From positions 1-24,946 of IMG/VR virus record IMGVR_UViG_3300034159_000069: a stretch of 24,946 bases of DNA, one strand, 5' to 3'. The position numbers were made by a program, and so were the translations under genes. The stretch is from a virus. Positions within the stretch are counted from its first letter, which is position 1. Every line of letters begins with the position of its first letter. Of the stretch, positions 6,940-13,182 are shown one piece after another. The notes below the pieces were generated by a model that saw only the letters and a program-made list of their open reading frames with translations, made no database searches and had not been told where the DNA came from.

Positions 6940-7331
6940 TGCCCACGCCAACCCATTGCGACCTGATGTGGATGCAGTCCATGACCGGCGCAGCCGAGGT
7001 GATCGCGCCGCACATCCCCATTGACGCCGCCCTCGGCGTGCTGCGCGACTACGCGGCCCGCGCCAATGAGCACGGCCCCGGCTCAATCTTCTACCTGACG
7101 GATAGCGATAACCCGCTGCACCAGGTGCGACGGGAGCTGAAGCGCGCACAGGAGCAGCACGCACCGCTGAACTCGGCGCACGAAGCCTACGCGGTGATCC
7201 TTGAAGAGCTTGACGAGTTTAAGGCCGAGGTCTGGAAGAAGCGCGCCGAGCGCAATCAGGAAGCGATGCGCAAGGAGCTCGTCCAGATCGCCGCGATGGC
7301 GATCAGGGCAATTGAGGATCTTGAGTTATGA
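6939..7331 (+). CDS. MazG-like all-alpha NTP-pyrophosphohydrolase family protein (130 aa)
   Basis: ATG 6939 overlaps the upstream stop (TGATG). The C-terminal half, about residues 78-128, has the four-helix MazG-type pattern: HEAYAVILEELDEFKAEVW, giving an EExxE metal-binding motif, then MRKELVQIAAMAIRAIEDL, giving the second ExxxxxxxxxxxxD helix. MazG-type enzymes hydrolyse nucleoside triphosphates to monophosphates. Phage copies may clean nucleotide pools or reduce alarmones. The N-terminal half (residues 1-70) is not recognised. The second-half Glu/Asp spacing is only approximately canonical, so catalytic activity is uncertain. Confidence 0.6.
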   Translation: MPTPTHCDLMWMQSMTGAAEVIAPHIPIDAALGVLRDYAARANEHGPGSIFYLTDSDNPLHQVRRELKRAQEQHAPLNSAHEAYAVILEELDEFKAEVWKKRAERNQEAMRKELVQIAAMAIRAIEDLEL

Positions 7332-7615
7332 AACCCAAGCTCGATGTCTACACCGTGTCCTCTGGCTACGGCGCGAACACCAAGCGCCCGTTCGTGGAGA
7401 TCGTCGCGCCGAAGCTGCGCGTCACGATGAGCAGCGCCGAGGCCCGGGCGCTCGCGCTGAACATCCTGGAGGCGGCGATCACGAGCGAGGCGGACGGCCT
7501 CATCGTGGAGTTTTTTACGAAGGAAGTCGAGACGAGCCAGCACGAGGCGGCGGCGATCCTTCAGACGTTCCGCCAGTACCGCGTCCGCTGGCGGGATGAG
7601 GCGGATATGGCATAA
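7328..7615 (+). CDS. hypothetical protein (95 aa)
   Basis: ATG 7328 overlaps the previous stop (ATGA). The protein opens with beta-type segments (KLDVYTVSSGYG, then RPFVEIVAPKLRVTM) followed by helices (SSAEARALALNILEAAI). This mixed fold suggests a small globular protein. No family is recognised. It is the last member of the coupled run. A hairpin (7619-7645) begins within 4 nt of its stop, so the transcript may end or be processed there. Confidence 0.55.
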   Translation: MKPKLDVYTVSSGYGANTKRPFVEIVAPKLRVTMSSAEARALALNILEAAITSEADGLIVEFFTKEVETSQHEAAAILQTFRQYRVRWRDEADMA

Positions 7616-7618
7616 CGA

Positions 7619-7645
7619 GGCCCCGGCCGCGATGCGGCTAGGGCC
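7619..7645 (+). other. imperfect hairpin between the accessory run and the par-like genes
   Basis: Arms GGCCCCGGCCGC (7619-7630) and GCGGCTAGGGCC (7634-7645) pair with one mismatch and one G-U across a 3-nt loop. It follows a stop and precedes the actin-like gene by about 55 nt. No T-run is present, so it is at most a weak terminator or attenuator separating the two units. Confidence 0.4.
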
Positions 7646-7700
7646 ACGGTATCACCCTGCGAGAGTTCTACGACACAAGCATAGCACAAGGAGCAACCCC

Positions 7701-8660
7701 ATGCGCGCCATCGGAATGATCATCGGCCACGGGTACGGCAAGGCGGTCTGCGGCGCCCGCGAGAGCGTCTTCCCCGCCGTCGCGGCGCAGGCCGTCGCCG
7801 GCGACTTCGAGACGATGCTAGGCAGCGGGGCGCGGGCGGTGCGGCTCAACGGCGCGGGCGAGTGGATCGTGGGCCAGGACGCGCTCACCTTCGCCCCCGG
7901 CCGGCTGGTGAGCATCCTCGACCGCTCGCGCTACGCATCGCCGTCGTTCGTGGCCCTGGCCCGCCACGCCCTGGCCCAGGTGATCGGCGACGCGCCCGGC
8001 CCGCTGCACATCGTCACCGGCATGCCGGCGGCGTGGTTCGCCGACAAGGCCGCGCGGGCGGACATCGAGGCGGCGGTGCTGGCGGCGGCCGAGCCCTGGG
8101 GCGCGGGCAGCCGCGTGAAGGTGGCCCCCGAGCCGGCCGGCGTCTACTACGCCCACGTCTTCAGCGGGGGCCAGCTCGACCCGGCCCGCACCCAGGGCGC
8201 CGTCGGCGTAGTGGACGCGGGCTACCGCGACATCGGCGTGGCCCTGTTCGTCGATGGGCGCTACGTGGGCGGCGAGAGCGTCCCCGGCGGCGCCGTGGAG
8301 GCGCTGCGGCAGATCAAGCGCCTGATCGCGCAGGCGTACCACCTGGAGCTGAGCCTCCACGAGGTCGACGCGGCCGTGCGCGCCGGGCTGATCGTCGATG
8401 GCCAGCACCGCCCGCTGCCCGCCGGATCGGCCGAGGCGCTGGCGGGCGGGCTAGGCCCGGCGCTGGCCGTGGGCCGCTCGCTCTGGCCCAACGGCGGCCG
8501 CTCGCTGCGGGCGCTCGTACTGGGCGGCGGCGGCGCCCACGCCCTGGGCGCGGGCCTGGCCAAGGAGTTCGCCCAGCTCACGACGCTCGACTGCCCCCAA
8601 CTGGCCGGCGCGGCGGGCTTCGCCGCCGCGGCCGCAGCGCAGATCGCGCGGGGGCTCTAG
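7701..8660 (+). CDS. ParM-like actin-fold ATPase (319 aa)
   Basis: ATG 7701 follows AAGGAG (7688-7693). The actin-type nucleotide motifs appear in order: a phosphate-1 loop at about 7-16 (GHGYGKAV, aligning with the D-x-G-x-G-x-x-K loop), phosphate-2 at about 168-181 (VGVVDAGYRDIGVALF, with Asp 172) and the adenosine motif at about 272-281 (LVLGGGGAHAL). The length suits plasmid and phage ParM/AlpA-type filament proteins, which push replicated DNA apart when bound by ParR on a centromere. The immediately adjacent small gene and palindrome array fit that system. The usual phosphate-1 aspartate is absent (Ile or Gly at the aligned position), which is odd for an active filament ATPase. An actin-like cytoskeletal role other than segregation is possible. 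Confidence 0.8.
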   Translation: MRAIGMIIGHGYGKAVCGARESVFPAVAAQAVAGDFETMLGSGARAVRLNGAGEWIVGQDALTFAPGRLVSILDRSRYASPSFVALARHALAQVIGDAPGPLHIVTGMPAAWFADKAARADIEAAVLAAAEPWGAGSRVKVAPEPAGVYYAHVFSGGQLDPARTQGAVGVVDAGYRDIGVALFVDGRYVGGESVPGGAVEALRQIKRLIAQAYHLELSLHEVDAAVRAGLIVDGQHRPLPAGSAEALAGGLGPALAVGRSLWPNGGRSLRALVLGGGGAHALGAGLAKEFAQLTTLDCPQLAGAAGFAAAAAAQIARGL

Positions 8661-8936
8661 GTGGCCGCCCGCCGCGTGCTCACGATCAGCCTGCCGAACA
8701 CCGACCCGGCCACCGTCGCCATCCAGGCGTGGCTCGACGGCCTGCCGGCCGACGCCGACCTGAGCGCCGAGGTGCGTCGGCTGCTGGCCGACGCGATCCG
8801 TATCGACGCGCGCCTGGCTGGCATCGAGACCCAGTTGGCCAGGATCGGCGTGGGCGTCGTGGCGCCTGCGCCCACGGCGCCCGGCCTCACCCCCGCGCAG
8901 GCGGCGACGCTCGATGTGCTGCTCGACTTCGACTAG
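8661..8936 (+). CDS. ParR-like DNA-binding adaptor (91 aa)
   Basis: GTG 8661 immediately follows the TAG of the actin-like gene, with a G-rich stretch (about 8650-8655) as ribosome binding site, so the two are translationally coupled. Residues about 3-45 fit a ribbon-helix-helix: a beta strand (RRVLTISLP), a helix (PATVAIQAWLDGLP), then a second helix (LSAEVRRLLADAIRI). A short coiled coil and a Pro-rich acidic tail follow, as in ParR, whose C-terminus binds the filament tip. The family assignment rests on size, fold pattern and position. The four palindromes starting at the next base are its natural candidate binding sites. Confidence 0.6.
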   Translation: MAARRVLTISLPNTDPATVAIQAWLDGLPADADLSAEVRRLLADAIRIDARLAGIETQLARIGVGVVAPAPTAPGLTPAQAATLDVLLDFD

Positions 8937-9102
8937 TGTATACAGCCGTTTGAGGCTTTAGGATGCCATGCAACACCGGAAAAACGCCAGATCTGTATAC
9001 AGATCAACGCGATTCGCGCCCCATTTGCACCTGATCTGTATACAGATCTGACGTTTTTTGAGGCTTCGAGCGCATCAGGACGCCGCAAACGACTGTATAC
9101 AG
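8937..9102. repeat. array of four TGTATACA palindromes (candidate parC centromere)
   Basis: TGTATACA occurs at 8937-8944, 8994-9001, 9037-9044 and 9094-9101. Sites 2 and 3 extend to the perfect 16-bp palindrome GATCTGTATACAGATC (8990-9005 and 9033-9048). Site 4 extends to 10 bp (9093-9102). Centres are 57, 43 and 57 bp apart, so the array is two copies of a 100-bp period. TTTGAGGCTT recurs at 8949-8958 and 9057-9066, once in each period. The array starts at the base after the ParR-like stop and is AT-richer than its surroundings. A centromere or autoregulatory operator is the likely role. Confidence 0.7.
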
Positions 9103-9127
9103 ATTTCGACCGAACAGGAACAAAGAA

Positions 9128-9182
9128 GCGGGCCGGTAGCTCACCCCCGGCCCGCCGCTGGCGAAGGGCCACCACGCCAGCG
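9128..9182. other. two tandem hairpins ahead of the membrane-protein gene
   Basis: The first hairpin has perfect 9-bp arms GCGGGCCGG (9128-9136) and CCGGCCCGC (9147-9155). The second has 8-bp arms CGCTGGCG (9156-9163) and CGCCAGCG (9175-9182). They stand back to back between the palindrome array and the 9215 start. No T-run follows. They may end transcription of the par-like genes or structure the leader of the next operon. Confidence 0.45.
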
Positions 9183-9214
9183 TAGCACGGAATCTACCAC
9201 GAAAGGGCCTTCCC

Positions 9215-9826
9215 ATGCAGAACGAGAACCGCCCCAGCTGCGCCGCGCGCCTGCTCGACATCCGCACCTATGTGATCGCCGCCCGCCGGGCGATGGCGGC
9301 CATCGACCCGGCGACGGCACTGTTTATGATCTTCGTGTTCGGCCTGATCGCCCTCATCCTCACCCCGATCTACCTCACCTTCGATCTGGGCTCAACCTGG
9401 ACCTTCACCACCGGGCTGCGGGACGCCGCCGCCCCCGCCGTCGCGCAGATGACCGCCCAGGCCGAAACCTGGCTCCAGCTGAGCGTGGGCGCCCTGCTGG
9501 CCGGCGTCATCCTCACCTCGTTTACCCTGCTGCCCTCCCTGTTTGAGCTGGCCTTTCCCAGCGTGCAGCACCCTCTGCTGAGCGTCATCCTGCTGTGCTC
9601 CATCGTGTTCGACTATGTGACCGACTGGGGCAAAACGTGGGCGCTGGTGGGCACCTGGACGGATAACCCCGCCGTGCATTTTGTGGGCGCGGTGTTTCTG
9701 TGCGCGTTCTTCTCGGTCGGTGTGCAGGCCCTGCTGGTGCTGTGCATCACCGTGATCATCTTTGGGATCATCGCCCTGGTGCGTGGCGGCAGGCGGCAGG
9801 CCGAGGCGATCATCCTTCAGCCGTAA
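9215..9826 (+). CDS. multi-pass membrane protein (203 aa)
   Basis: ATG 9215 follows AAAGGG (9202-9207). Hydrophobic segments at about residues 34-55 (ATALFMIFVFGLIALILTPIY), 89-110, 118-135 and 150-190 predict four to five transmembrane helices, with a short basic N-terminus and a basic C-terminal turn (RGGRRQ). No family is recognised. It is followed after 14 nt by the FtsK/HerA-like ATPase, and the pair plus the 107-aa membrane protein form one operon. An assembly or DNA-transport role at the membrane is inferred only from this neighbourhood. Confidence 0.65.
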   Translation: MQNENRPSCAARLLDIRTYVIAARRAMAAIDPATALFMIFVFGLIALILTPIYLTFDLGSTWTFTTGLRDAAAPAVAQMTAQAETWLQLSVGALLAGVILTSFTLLPSLFELAFPSVQHPLLSVILLCSIVFDYVTDWGKTWALVGTWTDNPAVHFVGAVFLCAFFSVGVQALLVLCITVIIFGIIALVRGGRRQAEAIILQP

Positions 9827-9840
9827 GGGAGGGCCGCACC

Positions 9841-11268
9841 ATGTCCCTCATCACGGCTGAGGAGCTCGCACGCGGGCTGCTGATCGGCACGTTCGGCGGG
9901 GCCGCCGGGCTCTGCACGCTCGCGTTTCCCGGCTCGGCCCTCTGGCTTGTGCCCGCCGGCCTGGCGGTGGGTGGCTGCGCCCTCACCATTCCTGAGGTGC
10001 GCCAGGAGGCGGTCAAGGCCCTGCCCTACCTGGAGTCGGCCCGCCGCGCCCTGCCCGCCCCTGATCTGCCCGCCCTGGCCGACCGGATGCGCCGCGCCCT
10101 GCCCGTGCTGCCTGGCCAGGGCGCCCCAGCTGGCGCCCCAGCGGCCAGGCGGCCCGCCGCACCCGATCCGCTGATCGAGACGCTGGAGAACACGCCGCAC
10201 CGCTTGATCATCGGGCACACCCGGGGCGGAAAGACGACGCTTATTCACCACATGGCGACGGACTGGGCCGCCGCTGGCGAGCGGGTATTGGTCGCCGATC
10301 CCGATGCCGCGCCTGGTCTCTGGCCAGGGTGCGAGGTGTGGGGGCACGGCGACAACGTGATCGCCATCGGCGGGATGCTGGACATTGTGGCCGATGAGGT
10401 GACAGCTAGGCGGGCGGCCAGGGCGCAAGGTGTGCGCCGCTTCCCGCCGCTGCACGTCGTGATCGATGAGGCCCAGGACGTGCTGCCCGCCCTCGATGGC
10501 GGGCTAGAGCTTTTCGAGGATGTGGCCAGGCGCGGCGGGAAGCTCAATATCAGGATGACGGTAGGGGTACAGGATAAGCAGGTAAAGACCCTCGGCTTGC
10601 AGGGAAAGAGCGAGGTTCTCCGCAACCTGCAGGTTGCCGACGTGCTCAAAAATCGGGAGGGCCGCCGGGTAGCGGTGCTGCGCGACGCCGAGACGGGCAA
10701 GAAGATCACCTACCCGATCCCGCTGCTTACCGACCCTGAGACGCTGATCATCGCCCCGCCAGCTGCGGCTGCGCGGCCCGCGGCGCCCGTGTCCAAGGCC
10801 CCGACCGTGTCCAACCAGGAGGCCGCCGATCTGCTGTCTAGCCTGTTCGCCGAGGCCGTGTCTAGCGCGTCAGGACGCACGGACACGGTCGCCCCCGTGT
10901 CCGTGTCCGTGTCCAACGCAATGGACACGGACACGGACACGGACACGCCTCCAGCGACCGTGTCCATGCGTCTGGGCGCCGACGGCCATCACCTGACGGT
11001 CAACGTCAACGCCCGGGCCGAGGCTGCCCCCGCTGCTGGGCGTGGCCGCCCCCGCCGTGGCCATGGGCTTGACATGCGCCGCCGCCGACAGATGGTGCAG
11101 GCCGCTCAGGGCGACGCTCACAAGGCCGAGCTTCAGCAAGCCTACGAGACTCGTAAGGCTGCCGGCATGAGCTACCGCAAGGCATACGCCGAGCTGGGAG
11201 GCAACGGCGAAGAGACCCGCGTCTGGTGGCGTGCCGCCTCTGAACCGCAAGAAAAAAAGCAATCATGA
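9841..11268 (+). CDS. membrane-anchored FtsK/HerA-type P-loop ATPase (475 aa)
   Basis: ATG 9841 has GGGAGGG (9828-9834) upstream. Residues about 13-48 hold one or two hydrophobic membrane segments. A short linker leads to Walker A GHTRGGKTT (125-133) and Walker B LHVVIDEAQD (about 204-213), followed by a GVQDKQ sensor-like stretch. This matches the FtsK/SpoIIIE/HerA DNA-pump superfamily in compact form. After about residue 305 the protein is a disordered Ser/Thr/Asp/Val tail, with VSVSVS and DTDTDTDT encoded by GTGTCC/GGACAC hexamers. An AT-hook-like GRGRPRRG (about 400) and an HTH-like end (MSYRKAYAELGG) follow. It probably moves or tethers DNA at the membrane. Conjugation coupling protein and chromosome-dimer pump are alternatives. 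Confidence 0.75.
   Translation: MSLITAEELARGLLIGTFGGAAGLCTLAFPGSALWLVPAGLAVGGCALTIPEVRQEAVKALPYLESARRALPAPDLPALADRMRRALPVLPGQGAPAGAPAARRPAAPDPLIETLENTPHRLIIGHTRGGKTTLIHHMATDWAAAGERVLVADPDAAPGLWPGCEVWGHGDNVIAIGGMLDIVADEVTARRAARAQGVRRFPPLHVVIDEAQDVLPALDGGLELFEDVARRGGKLNIRMTVGVQDKQVKTLGLQGKSEVLRNLQVADVLKNREGRRVAVLRDAETGKKITYPIPLLTDPETLIIAPPAAAARPAAPVSKAPTVSNQEAADLLSSLFAEAVSSASGRTDTVAPVSVSVSNAMDTDTDTDTPPATVSMRLGADGHHLTVNVNARAEAAPAAGRGRPRRGHGLDMRRRRQMVQAAQGDAHKAELQQAYETRKAAGMSYRKAYAELGGNGEETRVWWRAASEPQEKKQS
10789..10965. repeat. GTGTCC/GGACAC hexamer cluster with 20-bp perfect hairpin
   Basis: Eleven hexamers lie in about 180 bp of coding sequence: GTGTCC at 10789, 10807, 10897, 10903, 10909 and 10960; GGACAC at 10881, 10923, 10929, 10935 and 10941. 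The runs at 10895-10914 and 10923-10942 are exact reverse complements around an 8-nt loop. They encode the VSVSVS and DTDTDTDT stretches of the ATPase tail. It is either expanded low-complexity coding DNA or a DNA site for this or another protein. Confidence 0.7.
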
Positions 11269-11393
11269 AAGACTGGAGTCCCGCGGGGGAGTTGTACGAA
11301 CGGCGCGGGCGCATCACCCGCATCACCGACGACTATCGGCCGTATATGTGGATGTATCGCGCCGTGAAGCGCAACAACATGGGGCAATCATGA
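11265..11393 (+). CDS. 42-aa coupled small protein
   Basis: ATG 11265 overlaps the ATPase stop (ATGA), and the TGA at 11391-11393 overlaps the next gene's ATG at 11390 in the same way. The peptide is basic and aromatic (ELYERRGRITRITDDY, then PYMWMYRAVKRNN). No family is recognised. There is only a weak ribosome binding site, so it would rely on translational coupling. The double ATGA overlap and non-shadow composition favour a genuine small gene. Confidence 0.5.
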   Translation: MKDWSPAGELYERRGRITRITDDYRPYMWMYRAVKRNNMGQS

Positions 11394-11713
11394 AACTGAT
11401 CGGAGCAACTGTCGTCGCCGGCACGCTGGGGCTGGCGTGGTTCGTGGTGTGGCGGATCACCAGTGGCGTGGAGTCCTGGTTCGCCACCAGCGGGGCGGGC
11501 AACGTACTCATGTGGTCGCTCGTCGCCGCCCTCATCCTCGCCGTCTTTGCCATCCCCGCCGGGGCGTGGGGCATCGCTGCCCGCATGTGGGTGGTAAAAA
11601 TGCACCGCGATGAGTACCTCACGAGCACCCCGCACGCGCTGTTGCCCCAGGCTGCAGCGCGTGCGCTGTCAGCAGCGCAGGCGCCAAAGGAGCTGTGCGA
11701 TGCAGCGCGTTGA
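11390..11713 (+). CDS. small two-pass membrane protein (107 aa)
   Basis: ATG 11390 overlaps the 42-aa gene's stop, with GGGG (11382-11385) upstream. Residues about 3-22 (LIGATVVAGTLGLAWFVVW) and about 38-60 (VLMWSLVAALILAVFAIPAG) are hydrophobic helices. The remainder is a short, possibly cytoplasmic tail. It is the third membrane-associated product of the 9215-11939 unit. Function is unknown; its start and topology resemble small phage membrane effectors, but nothing specific is recognised. Confidence 0.6.
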   Translation: MKLIGATVVAGTLGLAWFVVWRITSGVESWFATSGAGNVLMWSLVAALILAVFAIPAGAWGIAARMWVVKMHRDEYLTSTPHALLPQAAARALSAAQAPKELCDAAR

Positions 11714-11939
11714 CGCCACTCTGATCGCCCTCCTCTCCGCTCCCCTGCGGCGCGGCATGCGCTGCGACGGATGCGCGCACTGGGCGCCCGACGGCGACGG
11801 CTGCGGCGGGTGCAGCGCGCAGGATGAGCGCGAGAGCACGTCGGCGCACGACGGATGTGTCCACTGGAGCCCGGCGCCGGGCTCTCGCCTCGACTACATG
11901 GGCGTGCCGCTCGCCAGCCCGGCCGCTCAGCTCGACTAG
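11700..11939 (+). CDS. Cys-rich small zinc-binding-type protein (79 aa)
   Basis: ATG 11700 overlaps the previous gene by 14 nt and follows AAAGGAG (11686-11692). The core is CDGCAHWAPDGDGCGGC, then DGCVHWSP. This CxxCxxW plus CxxC plus CxxW pattern recurs in small phage proteins as a zinc-binding motif. The ends are non-conserved. It is the last + strand gene before the terminator. The role is unknown. Confidence 0.6.
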   Translation: MQRVDATLIALLSAPLRRGMRCDGCAHWAPDGDGCGGCSAQDERESTSAHDGCVHWSPAPGSRLDYMGVPLASPAAQLD

Positions 11940-11968
11940 CCCGCCCTGCCCGTCAACGGACAGCACCG

Positions 11969-12005
11969 CGCCCCCTGCTACGCCGTAGCAGGGGGCGGCG
12001 TTTTT
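11969..12005 (+). terminator. rho-independent terminator between convergent units
   Basis: Perfect 14-bp arms CGCCCCCTGCTACG (11969-11982) and CGTAGCAGGGGGCG (11984-11997) are followed by GCG and TTTTT (12001-12005) on the + strand. It ends the left-arm transcript between convergent genes (11939 and 12017). The minus-strand side lacks a T-run, so it is directional. Confidence 0.85.
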
Positions 12006-12016
12006 GATTCTCGCCG

Positions 12017-12448
12017 CTAGGCCAGCCGATACACCGCCTGGCGCACAGTCATGCCGCTGCCGCCCAGCGGCGACTCGATGTAGGCCAGGTACGAGCCGAT
12101 CAGCGCGATGCCCAGCAGCACCGCCTCTTTGGTCATGCCGGTGTTGCCCACCAGCGCGCCAGCCTCGGCCTCGGCGGCCAGCGCCGCGATCTGCGGGTTG
12201 GCGTCGAGCAGATCCTTGACCTCGGTGATCTGGCGGATCAGCGTCTGTGCCGATGCGCGCACCGTCCCGCGCAGCGCCTCGAACTCCTGGATCGCGGTCT
12301 CGGTGGCCATGAGCATGACTCCTGCCGGGATTGGCCCGGCGATATGCCAGGCGGCGAGGTACGCCCCGTGGCCGTCGTCTTGGATCGTGTAGTCCCGTTG
12401 TGGATCGGCGTCCGGGTAGGCCGCCCGGATGATGGCGTGGATGGACAT
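12017..12448 (-). CDS. XkdW-like tail-associated protein (143 aa)
   Basis: It starts at ATG 12448 behind GGGAG (about 12457-12461). The N-terminus (IIRAAYPDADPQRDY, then DDGHGAYLAAWHIAGPIP) resembles the XkdW-type pattern of phage PBSX-like tail operons: a short domain with a W in a WxxxxPxP context. The C-terminal half is a hydrophobic helix bundle that could be membrane-interacting. It is the last gene of the structural cassette, after the fibre, as usual for this family. A fibre chaperone role or a structural role remains open. Confidence 0.6.
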   Translation of the reverse strand: MSIHAIIRAAYPDADPQRDYTIQDDGHGAYLAAWHIAGPIPAGVMLMATETAIQEFEALRGTVRASAQTLIRQITEVKDLLDANPQIAALAAEAEAGALVGNTGMTKEAVLLGIALIGSYLAYIESPLGGSGMTVRQAVYRLA

Positions 12449-12450
12449 GC

Positions 12451-13182
12451 CTAATCTCCCAACCGATAGCCGCTCCAGAAGGTGCGCAAGCTCGACGTTG
12501 CGCCGAATACCGTCTGGTTGACCGTCGCCTCGTGGTAGACGTAGACGGAGAACACATCGCTCCCCGACGCGCTCACGATGAACGATGCGCGCTGCGCCAT
12601 GTAGCCCGTGCCGCTCATCGGCCCCATCGCGCCGTCCTTAAAGAGCACGCCGTTTTTGTAGAGCACGAAGGCGTAGACTTTCAGATCCTCCATCGGGTTG
12701 AGCCACAGGACGTTGACCTCGTATTCATACGTCCCCGCCAGAGGCGTCACCGTGTCGGCGGCGACGCTCGTGACGCCGCGCGGGTCGCTGACCGCCGTGT
12801 CCCAGGCGAGCTTGGTGAACGTGGCGGGCGCGATGCCGCCCTGACTGGTATCCTTGCGCAAAGTCCACGTAACGCCGCCGCTCTGCGCCACCCAGGAGCG
12901 CACGCCGCCGGTCGTCGAGCTCAGCACGTAGCCGGTGGTGCCAGGGTTGCCCAGCGCGGCCTCGGCCCCCGCCTGCGCCGCCGTAACTGCGTGCGGGTTA
13001 CTGTGGTTGCCCGTGTGCGCCGCCAGCGCCGCCGAGGCCGCGCTGCTCGCCGCCGCCGCAGCGCGCTCGGCCTCGCGGGTCGCCTCGTCGCTCAGCGTGC
13101 CGCTGGCGCTCTGGATCTGCGCGTCGCTGGCGCGGGCCAGGTGCGCCGCGAGGCGGCGGATGCTGCTGTTGGTGTCGCTCAT
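12451..13182 (-). CDS. tail fibre / receptor-binding protein (243 aa)
   Basis: It starts at ATG 13182, overlapping the upstream stop (ATGA). The N-terminus (about 1-55) is helical and Ala-rich. About residues 56-75 carry the HTGNHSNPHAVTAAQAGA phrase, a common linker motif in phage fibres. The rest is beta-rich with regular Thr/Ser/Gly and ends with TFWSGYRLGD, consistent with a C-terminal TNF/C1q-like jelly roll. That domain type binds host surface ligands. Position, immediately downstream of the hub, supports a distal fibre. The host receptor cannot be inferred. Confidence 0.7.
   Translation of the reverse strand: MSDTNSSIRRLAAHLARASDAQIQSASGTLSDEATREAERAAAAASSAASAALAAHTGNHSNPHAVTAAQAGAEAALGNPGTTGYVLSSTTGGVRSWVAQSGGVTWTLRKDTSQGGIAPATFTKLAWDTAVSDPRGVTSVAADTVTPLAGTYEYEVNVLWLNPMEDLKVYAFVLYKNGVLFKDGAMGPMSGTGYMAQRASFIVSASGSDVFSVYVYHEATVNQTVFGATSSLRTFWSGYRLGD

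Noticed and set aside
7862-8953. 363-aa plus-strand frame overlapping the actin-like gene
   Set aside because: Nearly all Arg/Pro/Gly/Ala with no natural hydrophobic pattern; the actin motifs lie in the other frame.
8937-9102. CRISPR-like repeats
   Set aside because: The repeat units are short palindromes at uneven 57/43/57 spacing with no conserved long repeat or spacer structure, and no cas gene is in the window.
10895-10942. 20-bp hairpin as a transcription terminator
   Set aside because: It lies inside the ATPase coding sequence with no T-run on either side, and downstream genes are translationally coupled.
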